Below, piece after piece: positions 8,585 through 16,209 of a DNA stretch of 64,000 nt; position 1 is the first letter of the stretch, and each line of letters begins with the position of its first letter. This stretch comes from Pseudorhizobium xiangyangii (lineage in GTDB: Bacteria > Pseudomonadota > Alphaproteobacteria > Rhizobiales > Rhizobiaceae). The stretch is from contig NZ_JAJAWH010000005.1 in assembly GCF_020531965.1 (NCBI RefSeq), positions 62,001-126,000 of the forward strand, in the 5' to 3' direction. The position numbers and the translations under genes were made by a program. The notes beneath the pieces are model-generated. The model searched no databases and was not told the origin of the DNA. It saw nothing but the letters and a program-made list of their open reading frames with translations.

Positions 8585-9116
8585 ACCGCGATCAACGCGC
8601 CGTGCGCAGGGACGAAAGCGTGTGTGTTTCTCATCATTCGGCACCAATTGTTCTGAAGGATTCCATGTTTCAACTGCCGCTCTCGGTTCGTCAAGAACAT
8701 CCGGGGATTGGGCGCAAGCTCCGTTTCCGGATTATGCCGCCGCTGCCTCGGGCCGAACCATTGCCCGAAAGAACGCCATTACATCTTCCTCGCTGTCCAG
8801 GCGAACGCTTGCTTTATCGCTTTCAAATACCGGGATCCAAGGGACGAGACGGTTGAGCGGCGCCCCGGTTCGCCCATGGTTGCCTCTTGTGCCCGGACTT
8901 GACTTTCGATGAGCGGCGTCCGATGCTCGGCCCATGAACACGTACCGGAACCTCCTTGGACTCTTCGGAGTACGTCCTATCGCAGGACATTAACCCGGAT
9001 CCTATCGCGTCGCGCGCTGGATCTCGGGCGACGGGTACTACGTGAACTTTCACCTGCGCGACATCCCCCTGAACAACCCAAATGCATCCCCGTGATGCGC
9101 ATGCGAGGTATACAAA
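8585..9116. other. Poorly coding 530-bp stretch between folA and rnk
   Basis: No recognisable conserved gene. Two weak coding traces are present. On the minus strand a 69-codon frame (8732-8941) has a canonical Shine-Dalgarno and is listed separately. On the plus strand a frame opens at ATG 8934, reads 19 codons to TAA 8991-8993, and then continues open to TGA 9093-9095 with a protein-like stretch containing YRVARWISGDGYYVNF. This could be a decayed gene or coincidence. The stretch replaces the thyA position seen in relatives. Confidence 0.5.
8732..8941 (-). CDS. Possible small protein, 69 residues, GTG start
   Basis: Unrecognised. The support is translational: a GTG codon (8939-8941) follows a full AAGGAGG Shine-Dalgarno (complement of 8951-8957) with 9-nt spacing. 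The last 37 residues, from VPWIPVFESDKASVRL to FFRAMVRPEAAAA, look like a folded unit. They faintly recall the PV...S.EEA...L pattern of the rhizobial DUF982 family, but this is not a firm match. The first 30 residues look random. It could be a degenerate or truncated gene. Confidence 0.3.
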   Translation of the reverse strand: MFMGRASDAAHRKSSPGTRGNHGRTGAPLNRLVPWIPVFESDKASVRLDSEEDVMAFFRAMVRPEAAAA

Positions 9117-9533
9117 ATGGTGACGAGTCCCGTGGACAAGCCATCAATCATTGTCAGCGAATCTGACTTCACTCGATTGACCCGGCTCGCTCAGTCTGCG
9201 TCGGGAGCCCAGCTCGATGTTGCAGAAGAGCTGCTCACCGAGCTCGATCGAGCTCAGGTGATACCGGACGAACAAACAAGGTCTGACATTGTGCAGATGG
9301 GCTCCACCGTTACGTACGATACCGACGCCGGGCATACGAGGACGGTCACCGTGGTTTATCCCGGCGAGGCCGACATCGAGCGCTCGCTGATCTCCATCAT
9401 GACGCCGATCGGTGCTGCCCTGCTTGGCCTCTCTCCAGGCCAATCCATTGGCTGGGTGGGACGTGACAACAGCAAACATACCCTGACCGTCACGCGTGTG
9501 GAAAAAGTGGCGATCCCGGAAATCGGATTTTGA
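9117..9533 (+). CDS. rnk: Rnk-type GreA/GreB-fold RNA polymerase-binding regulator
   Basis: Nucleoside diphosphate kinase regulator family; 138 residues. Known Rnk proteins bind RNA polymerase and have a short N-terminal helical hairpin and a GreA C-terminal FKBP-like domain. Here the SESDFTRLTRLA opening and the VAEELLTELDRAQVI segment match the helical part. MGSTVTYDTDAG, VTVVYPGEAD and SIMTPIGAALLGLSPGQ match the C-terminal domain. The start has GAGG about 9 nt upstream. It is the first clear gene after the non-conserved stretch and is probably monocistronic. Confidence 0.9.
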   Translation: MVTSPVDKPSIIVSESDFTRLTRLAQSASGAQLDVAEELLTELDRAQVIPDEQTRSDIVQMGSTVTYDTDAGHTRTVTVVYPGEADIERSLISIMTPIGAALLGLSPGQSIGWVGRDNSKHTLTVTRVEKVAIPEIGF

Positions 9534-9619
9534 GGCGAAGGCGCCTTGCCCCCACCGCATTGCAGCTTCGGGACCACCGGAAACCTGGAAGCTGAAAACT
9601 CCACCTTGATCTTCAATGA

Positions 9620-9639
9620 GCCCGGCCACCCGGCCGGGC
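9620..9639. repeat. GC-rich hairpin downstream of rnk
   Basis: Perfect 8-bp stem GCCCGGCC (9620-9627) and GGCCGGGC (9632-9639) around ACCC. No T-run follows, so it is not a classical intrinsic terminator. Apart from this and a weak 5-bp hairpin right after the rnk stop, nothing else is evident between rnk and the leader frame at 9790. Confidence 0.45.
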
Positions 9640-9789
9640 AACACGGCGCGTGGCGGCACACTTGTTCACCGCCAAGCGACGATGTTGCCACTACGCAACA
9701 ACTTCGAAATATGGATGACTTCTCCCCAGGAACGAGAAGGACCACCACAATTGAGCCCGCCCTTTGTGGTGCTCCCGCCAAGGGAGGTT

Positions 9790-9828
9790 ATGTTTGATAT
9801 GCGCTATGCGCATCGGGAAATGCCATGA
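9790..9828 (+). CDS. Possible 12-codon leader peptide of the L,D-transpeptidase gene
   Basis: A minimal frame reading MFDMRYAHREMP, preceded by a strong purine tract AAGGGAGG (9780-9787). Its TGA (9826-9828) overlaps the ATG of the next gene (9825-9827) as ATGA. Spacing from the tract suits either the first ATG (short) or the second ATG at 9799 (11 nt). This geometry is typical of translational coupling, where ribosomes ending the leader restart on the downstream gene, which itself has no good Shine-Dalgarno. No repeated codon typical of attenuation is present. Confidence 0.4.
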   Translation: MFDMRYAHREMP

Positions 9829-10514
9829 CATCTATTTCTATCAGCGTCCGCTCCCTCGTACTCATATTACTTGCAGGAGCAGTTTCAGCCTGCGCCACCG
9901 ATCAAAAACCTTCTGTCCACGCGTCGTTGCCTGCCCCTCCTTCCCCGTCGGAACTCGCCGTGGCGACATCATCCGATCCCGCGAAAATGTACAGCGAGGC
10001 GTTCGACCAAGGCTTCCATGTGCCGGCAGTCGGGTCAAAGATGCTGGCCTCGAACCATCACAGGCAAGTCGTTGACTATTCGACGTCGGAAGCTCCCGGA
10101 ACAGTCGTGGTGGATCAGACGGACCGCTTCCTCTACTTCGTCATGCCGGATAGCAAGGCGATGCGCTACACAGTGGCAGTGGGGCCCGCCAGCCGTAACT
10201 TCACTGGCACGGCGATGATCGACCGGAAGGCCAAATGGCCGCGATGGACGCCAACGCAAAGCATGATTCAGCGCAGCCCGGACCACTATGGGCGGTTCAA
10301 GGATGGTGTCGACGGAGGGCCTAGCAACCCTATGGGCGCCCGAGCGCTCTATATCCAGAAGGACGGCATCGATACCTACTACCGGGTACACGGCACGAAT
10401 GATCCTTCCTCGATCGGCAAGGCCGTGTCTGCAGGCTGCATCCGGCTTCTCAACCAGGACGTGATGGACCTTTACGAGCGGGTTCGCATCGGTGCCCGTA
10501 TTGTTGTTCTCTGA
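9825..10514 (+). CDS. L,D-transpeptidase (YkuD/ErfK family) lipoprotein
   Basis: Cell-wall enzyme that forms 3-3 peptidoglycan cross-links or attaches proteins to peptidoglycan. A lipoprotein signal ends in the lipobox AVSAC with Cys23. The YkuD domain (about residues 90-229) has the signature H189G...S202-A-G-C205-I-R207, with Cys205 as the catalytic nucleophile. The segment MGARALYIQ before it is also standard. Residues 25-50 form a Pro/Ser linker. 229 residues in total. Located between rnk and the catabolic block, on the same strand as both, with a 264-bp gap after it. Confidence 0.92.
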   Translation: MTSISISVRSLVLILLAGAVSACATDQKPSVHASLPAPPSPSELAVATSSDPAKMYSEAFDQGFHVPAVGSKMLASNHHRQVVDYSTSEAPGTVVVDQTDRFLYFVMPDSKAMRYTVAVGPASRNFTGTAMIDRKAKWPRWTPTQSMIQRSPDHYGRFKDGVDGGPSNPMGARALYIQKDGIDTYYRVHGTNDPSSIGKAVSAGCIRLLNQDVMDLYERVRIGARIVVL

Positions 10515-10716
10515 ATATTTCATCGGGCTCGCCAGCGACGTTTGACCAGCAATTCCCCCAACAGAAAGGACGGCGAAAACCGGCTGCCCGGTCCCTGCGC
10601 CGCCCCCTCCTCGCGCTGCAGCTGCGCACATTTTGCAAAGATAATCATCGTTAGGCAGGCATCAGGGACACCGTTGTCCCATCCAGCAGTGTATTTGTTA
10701 TCAACTGCCCTCAGTT

Positions 10717-10731
10717 CCTTGACAAACAAGG
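10717..10731 (+). promoter_or_regulatory. Candidate FadR/GntR-type operator overlapping a -35 box
   Basis: CCTTG-ACAAA-CAAGG is a perfect 5-bp inverted repeat with a 5-bp centre, located 48 bp before the kinase start. It contains TTGACA (10719-10724), a -35-like hexamer; a matching -10 would be near GATTAA at 10743. Short palindromes of this kind are typical FadR-family sites, and a FadR-type gene lies in this operon. Autoregulation is therefore plausible but unproven. Confidence 0.4.
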
Positions 10732-10778
10732 CCTATTTGATCGATTAAAGATAACAACAGCATCAACGGACGGGATTT

Positions 10779-11810
10779 ATGCTCGCCATCATTGCGGACG
10801 ACCTGACAGGTGCGCTGGATTCGGCAGCACCGTTCGCCGGCAGAGGCCTCCACACGGAGGTCGCTCTTCGCCCGGAGGCCGTTTCGCAGGCGTTGCGGGA
10901 GAAACCGGCCGTCCTCACTGTCAATATCGGCTCAAGGGATCTCGACAAGGATGGCGCGCAAAGGGCGACGGAGCTGGCCTTGTCCCTTCTGCCGCAGGGC
11001 ACAATACTCTTCAAGAAGGTCGACTCCCGGCTCAAGGGACATATAGCGGCAGAACTTGACGTAACCCCTTTTCGGTCCGCATTGGCGGCACCGGCAATTC
11101 CCGATTTTGGACGTATCGTCAAATCGGGGCGGCTGGAAGGCTTCGGCGTGGATGAGCCCATATCGGTGGCCGACAGGCTGGGGCGCCATGCCGCTCGCTG
11201 TATCATTCCGGATATCGGCGATCAGGCCGAAATGCGCGCAGCCCTTGAAGCTGCGCAGGGCGCCGGCTGTGATCTCCTGATCGGTGCGCGAGGACTTGCG
11301 GACGCCCTCGCCCGGCAAATGACGGGTGATGAGGCCTTGCGGCCGGCAGAGATACCTGAAGGACCGGCGCTGTTTGTCATCGGTTCGCGCGATCCGATCA
11401 CCCTGGCCCAGGTAGAGATGCTGAGGCAGATACATCCGCTTGCATATGGCGCGGCCGAAAATGGTGAACTCACGCAGCAAGCCATTCACGACGAACTGCC
11501 GCTTACGCTTGTTCAGGCGACATCGGGCGCTTTTCCCTGTACGCCTGCTGAGGTGTCCGCGAACCTGGCGGAAAGCGTCCATCCGCGGCTTACCGCACGC
11601 ACCAAAACACTGCTCATGTCAGGCGGCGCGACCGCCGAAGCGGTGCTGTCGAAAATGGGGATCTCGCGATTCCGCCTGCTTGGGGAGTGCCTGCCGGGCC
11701 TCGGCATCGCTTATTCTCAGGGGTATTGCATCATTGCCAAGTCGGGCGGCTTCGGGCAATCCGGTACACTGGTTGAGTTGACGAACATGATCCTCCGAAA
11801 GATGGAATGA
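10779..11810 (+). CDS. Four-carbon acid sugar kinase family protein (DUF1537)
   Basis: Members of this family phosphorylate four-carbon sugar acids such as threonate, erythronate or 2-oxo-tetronate at C4. The N-terminal signature ADDLTGALD is at residues 6-14. The C-terminal nucleotide-binding part has MSGGATAEAVL and IIAKSGGFGQSGTL. At 343 residues it is shorter than the usual 400-440, with the middle region reduced but both ends intact. It is followed after 3 bp by the FadR-type regulator. A PdxA2 dehydrogenase, the usual partner, lies 2 kb away on the other strand. Substrate unknown. Confidence 0.88.
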   Translation: MLAIIADDLTGALDSAAPFAGRGLHTEVALRPEAVSQALREKPAVLTVNIGSRDLDKDGAQRATELALSLLPQGTILFKKVDSRLKGHIAAELDVTPFRSALAAPAIPDFGRIVKSGRLEGFGVDEPISVADRLGRHAARCIIPDIGDQAEMRAALEAAQGAGCDLLIGARGLADALARQMTGDEALRPAEIPEGPALFVIGSRDPITLAQVEMLRQIHPLAYGAAENGELTQQAIHDELPLTLVQATSGAFPCTPAEVSANLAESVHPRLTARTKTLLMSGGATAEAVLSKMGISRFRLLGECLPGLGIAYSQGYCIIAKSGGFGQSGTLVELTNMILRKME

Positions 11811-11813
11811 CAG

Positions 11814-12521
11814 ATGGGACTGGAAGCTGGGACATCACGCAAAGGTCTTCCCGACATCGTGTTCGAGCGGATGCTTCGCGCCATCAAGTCCGGCGCCTAC
11901 AGGCCGGATGAGCGTCTCCCGACGGAACATGACCTCGCAGCGGAATTCGAAGTGTCGCGGCCGATCATTCGCGAGGCCTTGCGGCGGCTGCGTGACCAGG
12001 GACTGATCTACTCACGGCGCGGCGCCGGAAGCTTCGTACGTGCCGTTGGCTTGCGGGAACCCCTTGGCTTCGGACAGTTGGAAAACGTAGCCGACCTATT
12101 GAACTGTTATGAATTCCGCCTGACGCTCGAGCCCGCGGCAGCCGCCGCCGCAGCCACCCGCCACGATGCCGAGAGCCTTTCGGCCATCCGGGGAGCGCTG
12201 GAACTGTTGCGCGATGCGACGAACCGGCAATCGCACCGGGAAGATGCGGATTTCCAGTTTCACCTGGCGATCGCGCGGGCCGCGCAGAACAGTTACTTCT
12301 CGACCGCGATGGAGGCGCTCCAGGAGCACATCGCCATCGGCATGAAGTTCCACGGCGTCTCCGTCAAACGGGAGACCGCAGGCCTCATGCGGGTGTTCGC
12401 CGAACACGAGGCGATTGCCGACGCTATCGCATCGCGTGACGCATCAGCGGCCCGACAGCTCATGCATGACCACCTGACCGGATCGCGGGAACGCCTTTAC
12501 CCTACGTCGCGCAGGGATTGA
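11814..12521 (+). CDS. FadR-type GntR family transcriptional regulator
   Basis: DNA-binding regulator of 235 residues. Winged helix-turn-helix at about residues 12-75, with the characteristic GAYRPDERLPTEHDLAAEF and VSRPIIREALRRLRDQGLI. The C-terminal FCD ligand-binding domain spans about 95-225 and shows the metal-site helices around DADFQFHLAIARAAQN and EHEAIADAIASRD. Such proteins usually repress nearby catabolic genes and are released by a pathway acid. It is cotranscribed with the kinase and faces the Fe-type dehydrogenase gene tail to tail. Confidence 0.92.
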   Translation: MGLEAGTSRKGLPDIVFERMLRAIKSGAYRPDERLPTEHDLAAEFEVSRPIIREALRRLRDQGLIYSRRGAGSFVRAVGLREPLGFGQLENVADLLNCYEFRLTLEPAAAAAAATRHDAESLSAIRGALELLRDATNRQSHREDADFQFHLAIARAAQNSYFSTAMEALQEHIAIGMKFHGVSVKRETAGLMRVFAEHEAIADAIASRDASAARQLMHDHLTGSRERLYPTSRRD

Positions 12522-12567
12522 ACAGGCGGCTTACGGGAAGGCCCTCCGGCCTGCCCTACCCTGCCCT

Positions 12568-13695
12568 CTAGAACGCCGCTCTGTAGATTCCAAGCACGTC
12601 CTCGGTGCTCATATCCACGGGATTGTTGTCCATCAGTCGGCGAATGCTGTGGGCATCGGCCGCATACCTCTTGAGATCGGCCTCCTTGGCGCCATGGGCT
12701 GAGAGCGACATCTCGATACCGAGACCGGTGCAGAATGCGTGCGCCGCTACACGGAGTTCCTCCTGCGCAAGCCCCTCGCCCAGAGCCAGTGCCGTGGCGA
12801 CCTCGGCCGTCTTCGTGCGGGCAGCCGACTGATTGAACGCCAGTACGTGAGGAAAGACGATCGCATTCGCGAGGCCGTGCGGCAGATGCAGAAGCGTCCC
12901 AAGCGGATAGGCAATGGCATGGCCGGCTGCGGTATTCACCGGCCCAAGGCATATGCCGCCGTAGTAGGAGGCAAGCATCAGCCCCTCGCGTGCCTCCGTA
13001 TCCGTACCGTCCTTCACCGCACGTGCCAGATACTTGCCGACCAGGTTGAAGCCCATGCGCGCAAACCCGTCGATCATCGGGTGTGCACGTCGATTCGTGA
13101 ACGCTTCGACACAGTGTGCCATCGCGTCGATACCCGTCGCCGCCGTCACGGCCGGTGGCACGGAGTATGTCAGTTCAGGGTCGAGAACGGCGAGATCGGC
13201 GATCATGAACGGGCTCTCAACCGCAATCTTGCTACCCTTGCCGGGGTCGGTGATGAGAGCGCGGATGCCGGCCTCAGATCCCGTTCCGGCAGTCGTTGCA
13301 ACTTGCGCCAGCCTTGTGTTTCGGCCCGCGACGCGATTGGGCCCGGCAACGTCTGCAAGCAGCTGATCCGAATCCCAGAGAACTGCGACAAGCTTTGCCA
13401 CGTCCAGAACAGAACCGCCGCCCAGCCCGACGATAAGGTCAGGCTTCACGCTACGGGCCGCGGCAAGCGCAGCGTCTAACGTGGCGATGTCGGGTTCGCC
13501 CGGAATGGCGTCGAATACCTCTACCGTTCCGGCAAGGCGCAGACGGTCGACAAATCCGGCGGTGATCGGGGTGGCGACGACCAATGTCCGGCTCACGTCC
13601 GGTGCCCAGGAGCCTACATTCCCTGTCATGCCGGCACCGACGGCCAGTCGGCGTGGTTGATGGATCGTGATGGGAGCGATTGTCATATCGGTCAT
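12568..13695 (-). CDS. Iron-containing alcohol dehydrogenase family protein
   Basis: NAD(P)-dependent group III (Fe-type) dehydrogenase, 375 residues. The Gly-rich nucleotide motif [12 protein letters not shown] lies near residues 91-102. Metal ligands are the Asp in the [12 protein letters not shown] region, [12 protein letters not shown] and the [13 protein letters not shown] histidines. Translation is coupled to pdxA2 by an ATGA overlap (13692-13695). A second ATG at 13686 has better Shine-Dalgarno spacing (AGCAAGGA) and may be the real start. It probably oxidises or reduces an aldehyde/hydroxy-acid intermediate of the block; maleylacetate reductase-like or 4-hydroxybutyrate-type activity cannot be excluded. 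Confidence 0.9.
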   Translation of the reverse strand: MTDMTIAPITIHQPRRLAVGAGMTGNVGSWAPDVSRTLVVATPITAGFVDRLRLAGTVEVFDAIPGEPDIATLDAALAAARSVKPDLIVGLGGGSVLDVAKLVAVLWDSDQLLADVAGPNRVAGRNTRLAQVATTAGTGSEAGIRALITDPGKGSKIAVESPFMIADLAVLDPELTYSVPPAVTAATGIDAMAHCVEAFTNRRAHPMIDGFARMGFNLVGKYLARAVKDGTDTEAREGLMLASYYGGICLGPVNTAAGHAIAYPLGTLLHLPHGLANAIVFPHVLAFNQSAARTKTAEVATALALGEGLAQEELRVAAHAFCTGLGIEMSLSAHGAKEADLKRYAADAHSIRRLMDNNPVDMSTEDVLGIYRAAF

Positions 13696-14648
13696 CCTTG
13701 CTGCCCACGTCCGGCCAGGAGCCTGCGCGCATATGCGATGGCGGAATTCATGTTGCCGTGATTGGCGATGCCCTTGCCTGCAATGTCGAAAGCCGTGCCG
13801 TGATCGACCGAGGTACGGTCAATCGGCAGATCGACGGACACATTCACGGCAGTATCGAAGGCCACCAACTTTATCGGGATATGCCCCTGATCGTGATATT
13901 GCGCGACAACGAGATCGAAGGCGCCGGAATAGGCCCGGTGGAAGACAGTATCGGCCGAGATCGGTCCATGCGCATCGATGCCCTCAGCGCGCGCTGCCGC
14001 AACTGCGGGCGCGATCTGATCGTCGTCCTCCGTGCCGAACAGACCGTTCTCGCCGCAATGAGGATTGATGCCGGCAATGGCGATGCGTGGGCTGTCATAA
14101 CCGATTCGCTTGAGATGCGCGTTGCCGGCCCTGATCGTGGCCAGCACACGTTCGGTGGTCGCGCGCCGGATCGCCTCCTGCAACGACACATGGGTCGAGA
14201 CATGGATGACCTTCAGCCGCTCCGATGCAAGCAGCATATAGGCGGCCGCAGACCCGGTGAGGCTCCGCAGCATACCGGTATGGCCGTCATAATGGTGCCC
14301 GGCAAGGTTCAGCGCTTCCTTGTTGATGGGCGCAGTGACGATGCAGCCGATATCACCGGCTTCCGAGTCGCGAACCGCCTTCTCGATGAAGCGGAACGCG
14401 GCATCGCCTGCAACAGGCGAAAGCTGCCCCCAGGGCAAGGGCGCGCCTTCAATGGGAAGATCCACGACCAGCGGCAATAGATCCAGTTCAACCCCGAGCG
14501 CGCTTCGGGCAGCTTCGAGTGTCGGCAGGTTGCCATAAATCCTGGTGGCGGCACGATCAGCGTCCGACATTTCCGCAACCGCTCGAACGGTAATCTCCGG
14601 TCCGACGCCACAGGGATCCCCCATCGTGATACCAATGATATTGCTCAT
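13692..14648 (-). CDS. pdxA2: PdxA2-type 4-phospho-tetronate dehydrogenase
   Basis: PdxA-family NAD-dependent dehydrogenase, 318 residues. PdxA2 enzymes oxidise 4-phospho-D-threonate or -erythronate, which decarboxylates to dihydroxyacetone phosphate. Opening [15 protein letters not shown] is the family signature. Metal-binding histidines lie in [14 protein letters not shown] and [11 protein letters not shown], and [12 protein letters not shown] is near the C-terminus. The start at 14648 overlaps the upstream stop as ATGA; longer in-frame extensions run back into the sialidase-like gene and are not credible. Neighbouring a DUF1537 kinase, it fits sugar-acid catabolism better than pyridoxal phosphate synthesis. 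Confidence 0.92.
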   Translation of the reverse strand: MSNIIGITMGDPCGVGPEITVRAVAEMSDADRAATRIYGNLPTLEAARSALGVELDLLPLVVDLPIEGAPLPWGQLSPVAGDAAFRFIEKAVRDSEAGDIGCIVTAPINKEALNLAGHHYDGHTGMLRSLTGSAAAYMLLASERLKVIHVSTHVSLQEAIRRATTERVLATIRAGNAHLKRIGYDSPRIAIAGINPHCGENGLFGTEDDDQIAPAVAAARAEGIDAHGPISADTVFHRAYSGAFDLVVAQYHDQGHIPIKLVAFDTAVNVSVDLPIDRTSVDHGTAFDIAGKGIANHGNMNSAIAYARRLLAGRGQQG

Positions 14649-15841
14649 GAGATCCTCCCAGCGCCCGTATTTGCCCAACCCGGGGCCAACCGAACGTATT
14701 TGATTGCGCGCCTGTGATACGTATAGGCGAGGTGCAGGGTTCCGTCCTGACCTTCCAGAATCCAGGGATAGGACATTTCCTCGTTGCGGCCATCGGTGGA
14801 GTCGTTGGACAGGCAGGTTCCGGAACCCTCCTCCACCGAAATTCGCATCGGGAAGGTGCGCCCGCCATCGTCCGACAGGCAGACGGTGACCGGTGCGCGT
14901 GGCACGCCCCAAACCGGTACGCATCCACCGGTGGGGTCAGCGTCAGGTCGCCCGTCGTCCTCGCCCAGTTCGTCATAGAGCGAAGCCCGCCGGTCACCGG
15001 AAAGCGCTGCATTGACTGGATTGCAGATCATTGCCAGGCGTCCTTCAGCAAGGCGAATGACAGCGATCGAGGAATTGTTGTTGGGAACATCGGTCGGCTC
15101 GGGCGACGACCAGGACCGGCCACCATCCCGACTGGCCATACGGTAGACCGCATCTGCTTGCCGCCTGCGGAAAAAGGCAGCGTAGTCACCTTCTCCCACC
15201 GATACCGGGCTCATATGAACGCAGCCGGTCGAGGACTCCACATTCTCCAGGCGCCAGCTGAGTCCCTCATCCGTTGAAATCCCGACTGCTGCATGGTCAT
15301 GGCTTCCGTTCCATTTCTGGCCTGGACGCGGCACGCAGCGGAAGATGGGCAGAAGCCACGCTCCATCATCCCGAACGAGCACTGGCGCCCGCACGAAGCA
15401 GCCGCGAGGCAGGTCGAGATACCTGCCCTCGCCGGCAGCGAGGATCGTCGGATCGACCGTATCCTGAGTGACCTTTGCCATGCGGATTCGGCATTCATCC
15501 TGATTGCCGGCCGGCTGCGATGTGTGGAACAGCCAAAGCTCCCCATCCGGCGCGGTAAACAGAACAGGGTTCTGCTCCGAATGTGCCGGATCATCGCTAA
15601 GCCGTTGCGGCGCGCCCCATGTCCCAGAACCAGGCAGCAAAACGGATGCAAAGATCGAAATGTCGGACTTCCCCTCCAGCGTACCGCCAAACCACGCGCA
15701 AACGAGCGCGCCATCTGCAAGCACATGCAGAAAGGCGGCGTGGTTCTGGACCATGGGAGACGGCAGCAGGGCTTCCTCGCGGCCAGAACCTACGGACCGG
15801 ATATTGCCATTCATGGCCTGGGCGATGTCTTCGGGGCTCAT
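14645..15841 (-). CDS. Cytosolic sialidase-like (BNR/Asp-box) protein
   Basis: Predicted six-bladed beta-propeller of the sialidase superfamily, 398 residues. Three Asp-boxes are visible: [16 protein letters not shown] and SDDGGRTF. Other family blocks are [38 protein letters not shown] and a C-terminal [18 protein letters not shown]. No signal peptide or lipobox is present, so it should act in the cytoplasm on an imported substrate. SD GAGGAG lies 6 nt before the ATG. It heads a three-gene coupled operon with pdxA2 and the dehydrogenase. True sialidase activity is doubtful because other sialic-acid genes are absent; a different glycoside or an isomerase-like role is possible. Confidence 0.85.
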   Translation of the reverse strand: MSPEDIAQAMNGNIRSVGSGREEALLPSPMVQNHAAFLHVLADGALVCAWFGGTLEGKSDISIFASVLLPGSGTWGAPQRLSDDPAHSEQNPVLFTAPDGELWLFHTSQPAGNQDECRIRMAKVTQDTVDPTILAAGEGRYLDLPRGCFVRAPVLVRDDGAWLLPIFRCVPRPGQKWNGSHDHAAVGISTDEGLSWRLENVESSTGCVHMSPVSVGEGDYAAFFRRRQADAVYRMASRDGGRSWSSPEPTDVPNNNSSIAVIRLAEGRLAMICNPVNAALSGDRRASLYDELGEDDGRPDADPTGGCVPVWGVPRAPVTVCLSDDGGRTFPMRISVEEGSGTCLSNDSTDGRNEEMSYPWILEGQDGTLHLAYTYHRRAIKYVRLAPGWANTGAGRIS

Positions 15842-16209
15842 TACTTACTCCTCGTTCAACTGGAAAATCCCCAGAAACACAAAGTTGTCAAGTTTTCCAA
15901 TGTTTGAAACCAACCCTTCTAGCTGTATTTTCCCCTCTATGACCATTGTTTTTAAATAGATTTACGTGTTCCGAATTTTTTTATGCGACGTCACCTCGCG
16001 AAACAAATTGACAAACTCGACAGGACGTAAGATGGTCGGCGTGCCTGATGGATCTGCTACAAGCACATATCCACCGCCATGGGAGCACGGGAGCCTCTGC
16101 GGTCGTTAATTCAGGCACGTTGAATTGCGTCGATCGCTTCGCGTGTCACGTGGCTTTAGGGCTGACACATACCGCGCTGACGATCTTTCCAACTGGGGAG
16201 GAGAGTAAA
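15842..16209. promoter_or_regulatory. Divergent promoter region between sialidase-like gene and ABC importer
   Basis: A 368-bp AT-richer stretch without a gene. It holds a good minus-strand promoter (separate entry) and a plus-strand TTGACAAAC at 16008-16016, which resembles the TTGACAAAC within the operator candidate at 10719-10727. No convincing -10 box follows at 17 bp; TAAGAT at 16028-16033 is only 14 bp away. The SBP leader between about 16040 and 16198 shows nothing else I can name. The strong ribosome-binding site GGGGAGGAG precedes ATG 16210. Confidence 0.5.
15863..15891 (-). promoter_or_regulatory. Candidate sigma-70 promoter of the sialidase-like operon
   Basis: On the minus strand TTGACA (complement of 15886-15891) and ATTTTC (complement of 15863-15868) are separated by exactly 17 bp, ending 21 bp before the ATG. 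The -35 region reads CTTGACAACTTTG, sharing CTTGACAA with the operator candidate near 10719. A FadR-type protein bound here would block this promoter. Confidence 0.5.

Noticed and set aside
13692-14648. Calling this gene pdxA of vitamin B6 synthesis
   Set aside because: Context with a DUF1537 kinase and catabolic genes fits PdxA2; no ksgA/rsmA or surA neighbours as usual for pdxA.
14649-14924. N-terminal extension of PdxA2
   Set aside because: It runs inside the sialidase-like gene in another frame and lacks family similarity.
16048-16209. Upstream extension of the importer binding protein by 54 codons
   Set aside because: It would place the signal peptide internally; ATG 16210 has a strong ribosome-binding site and begins the signal peptide.
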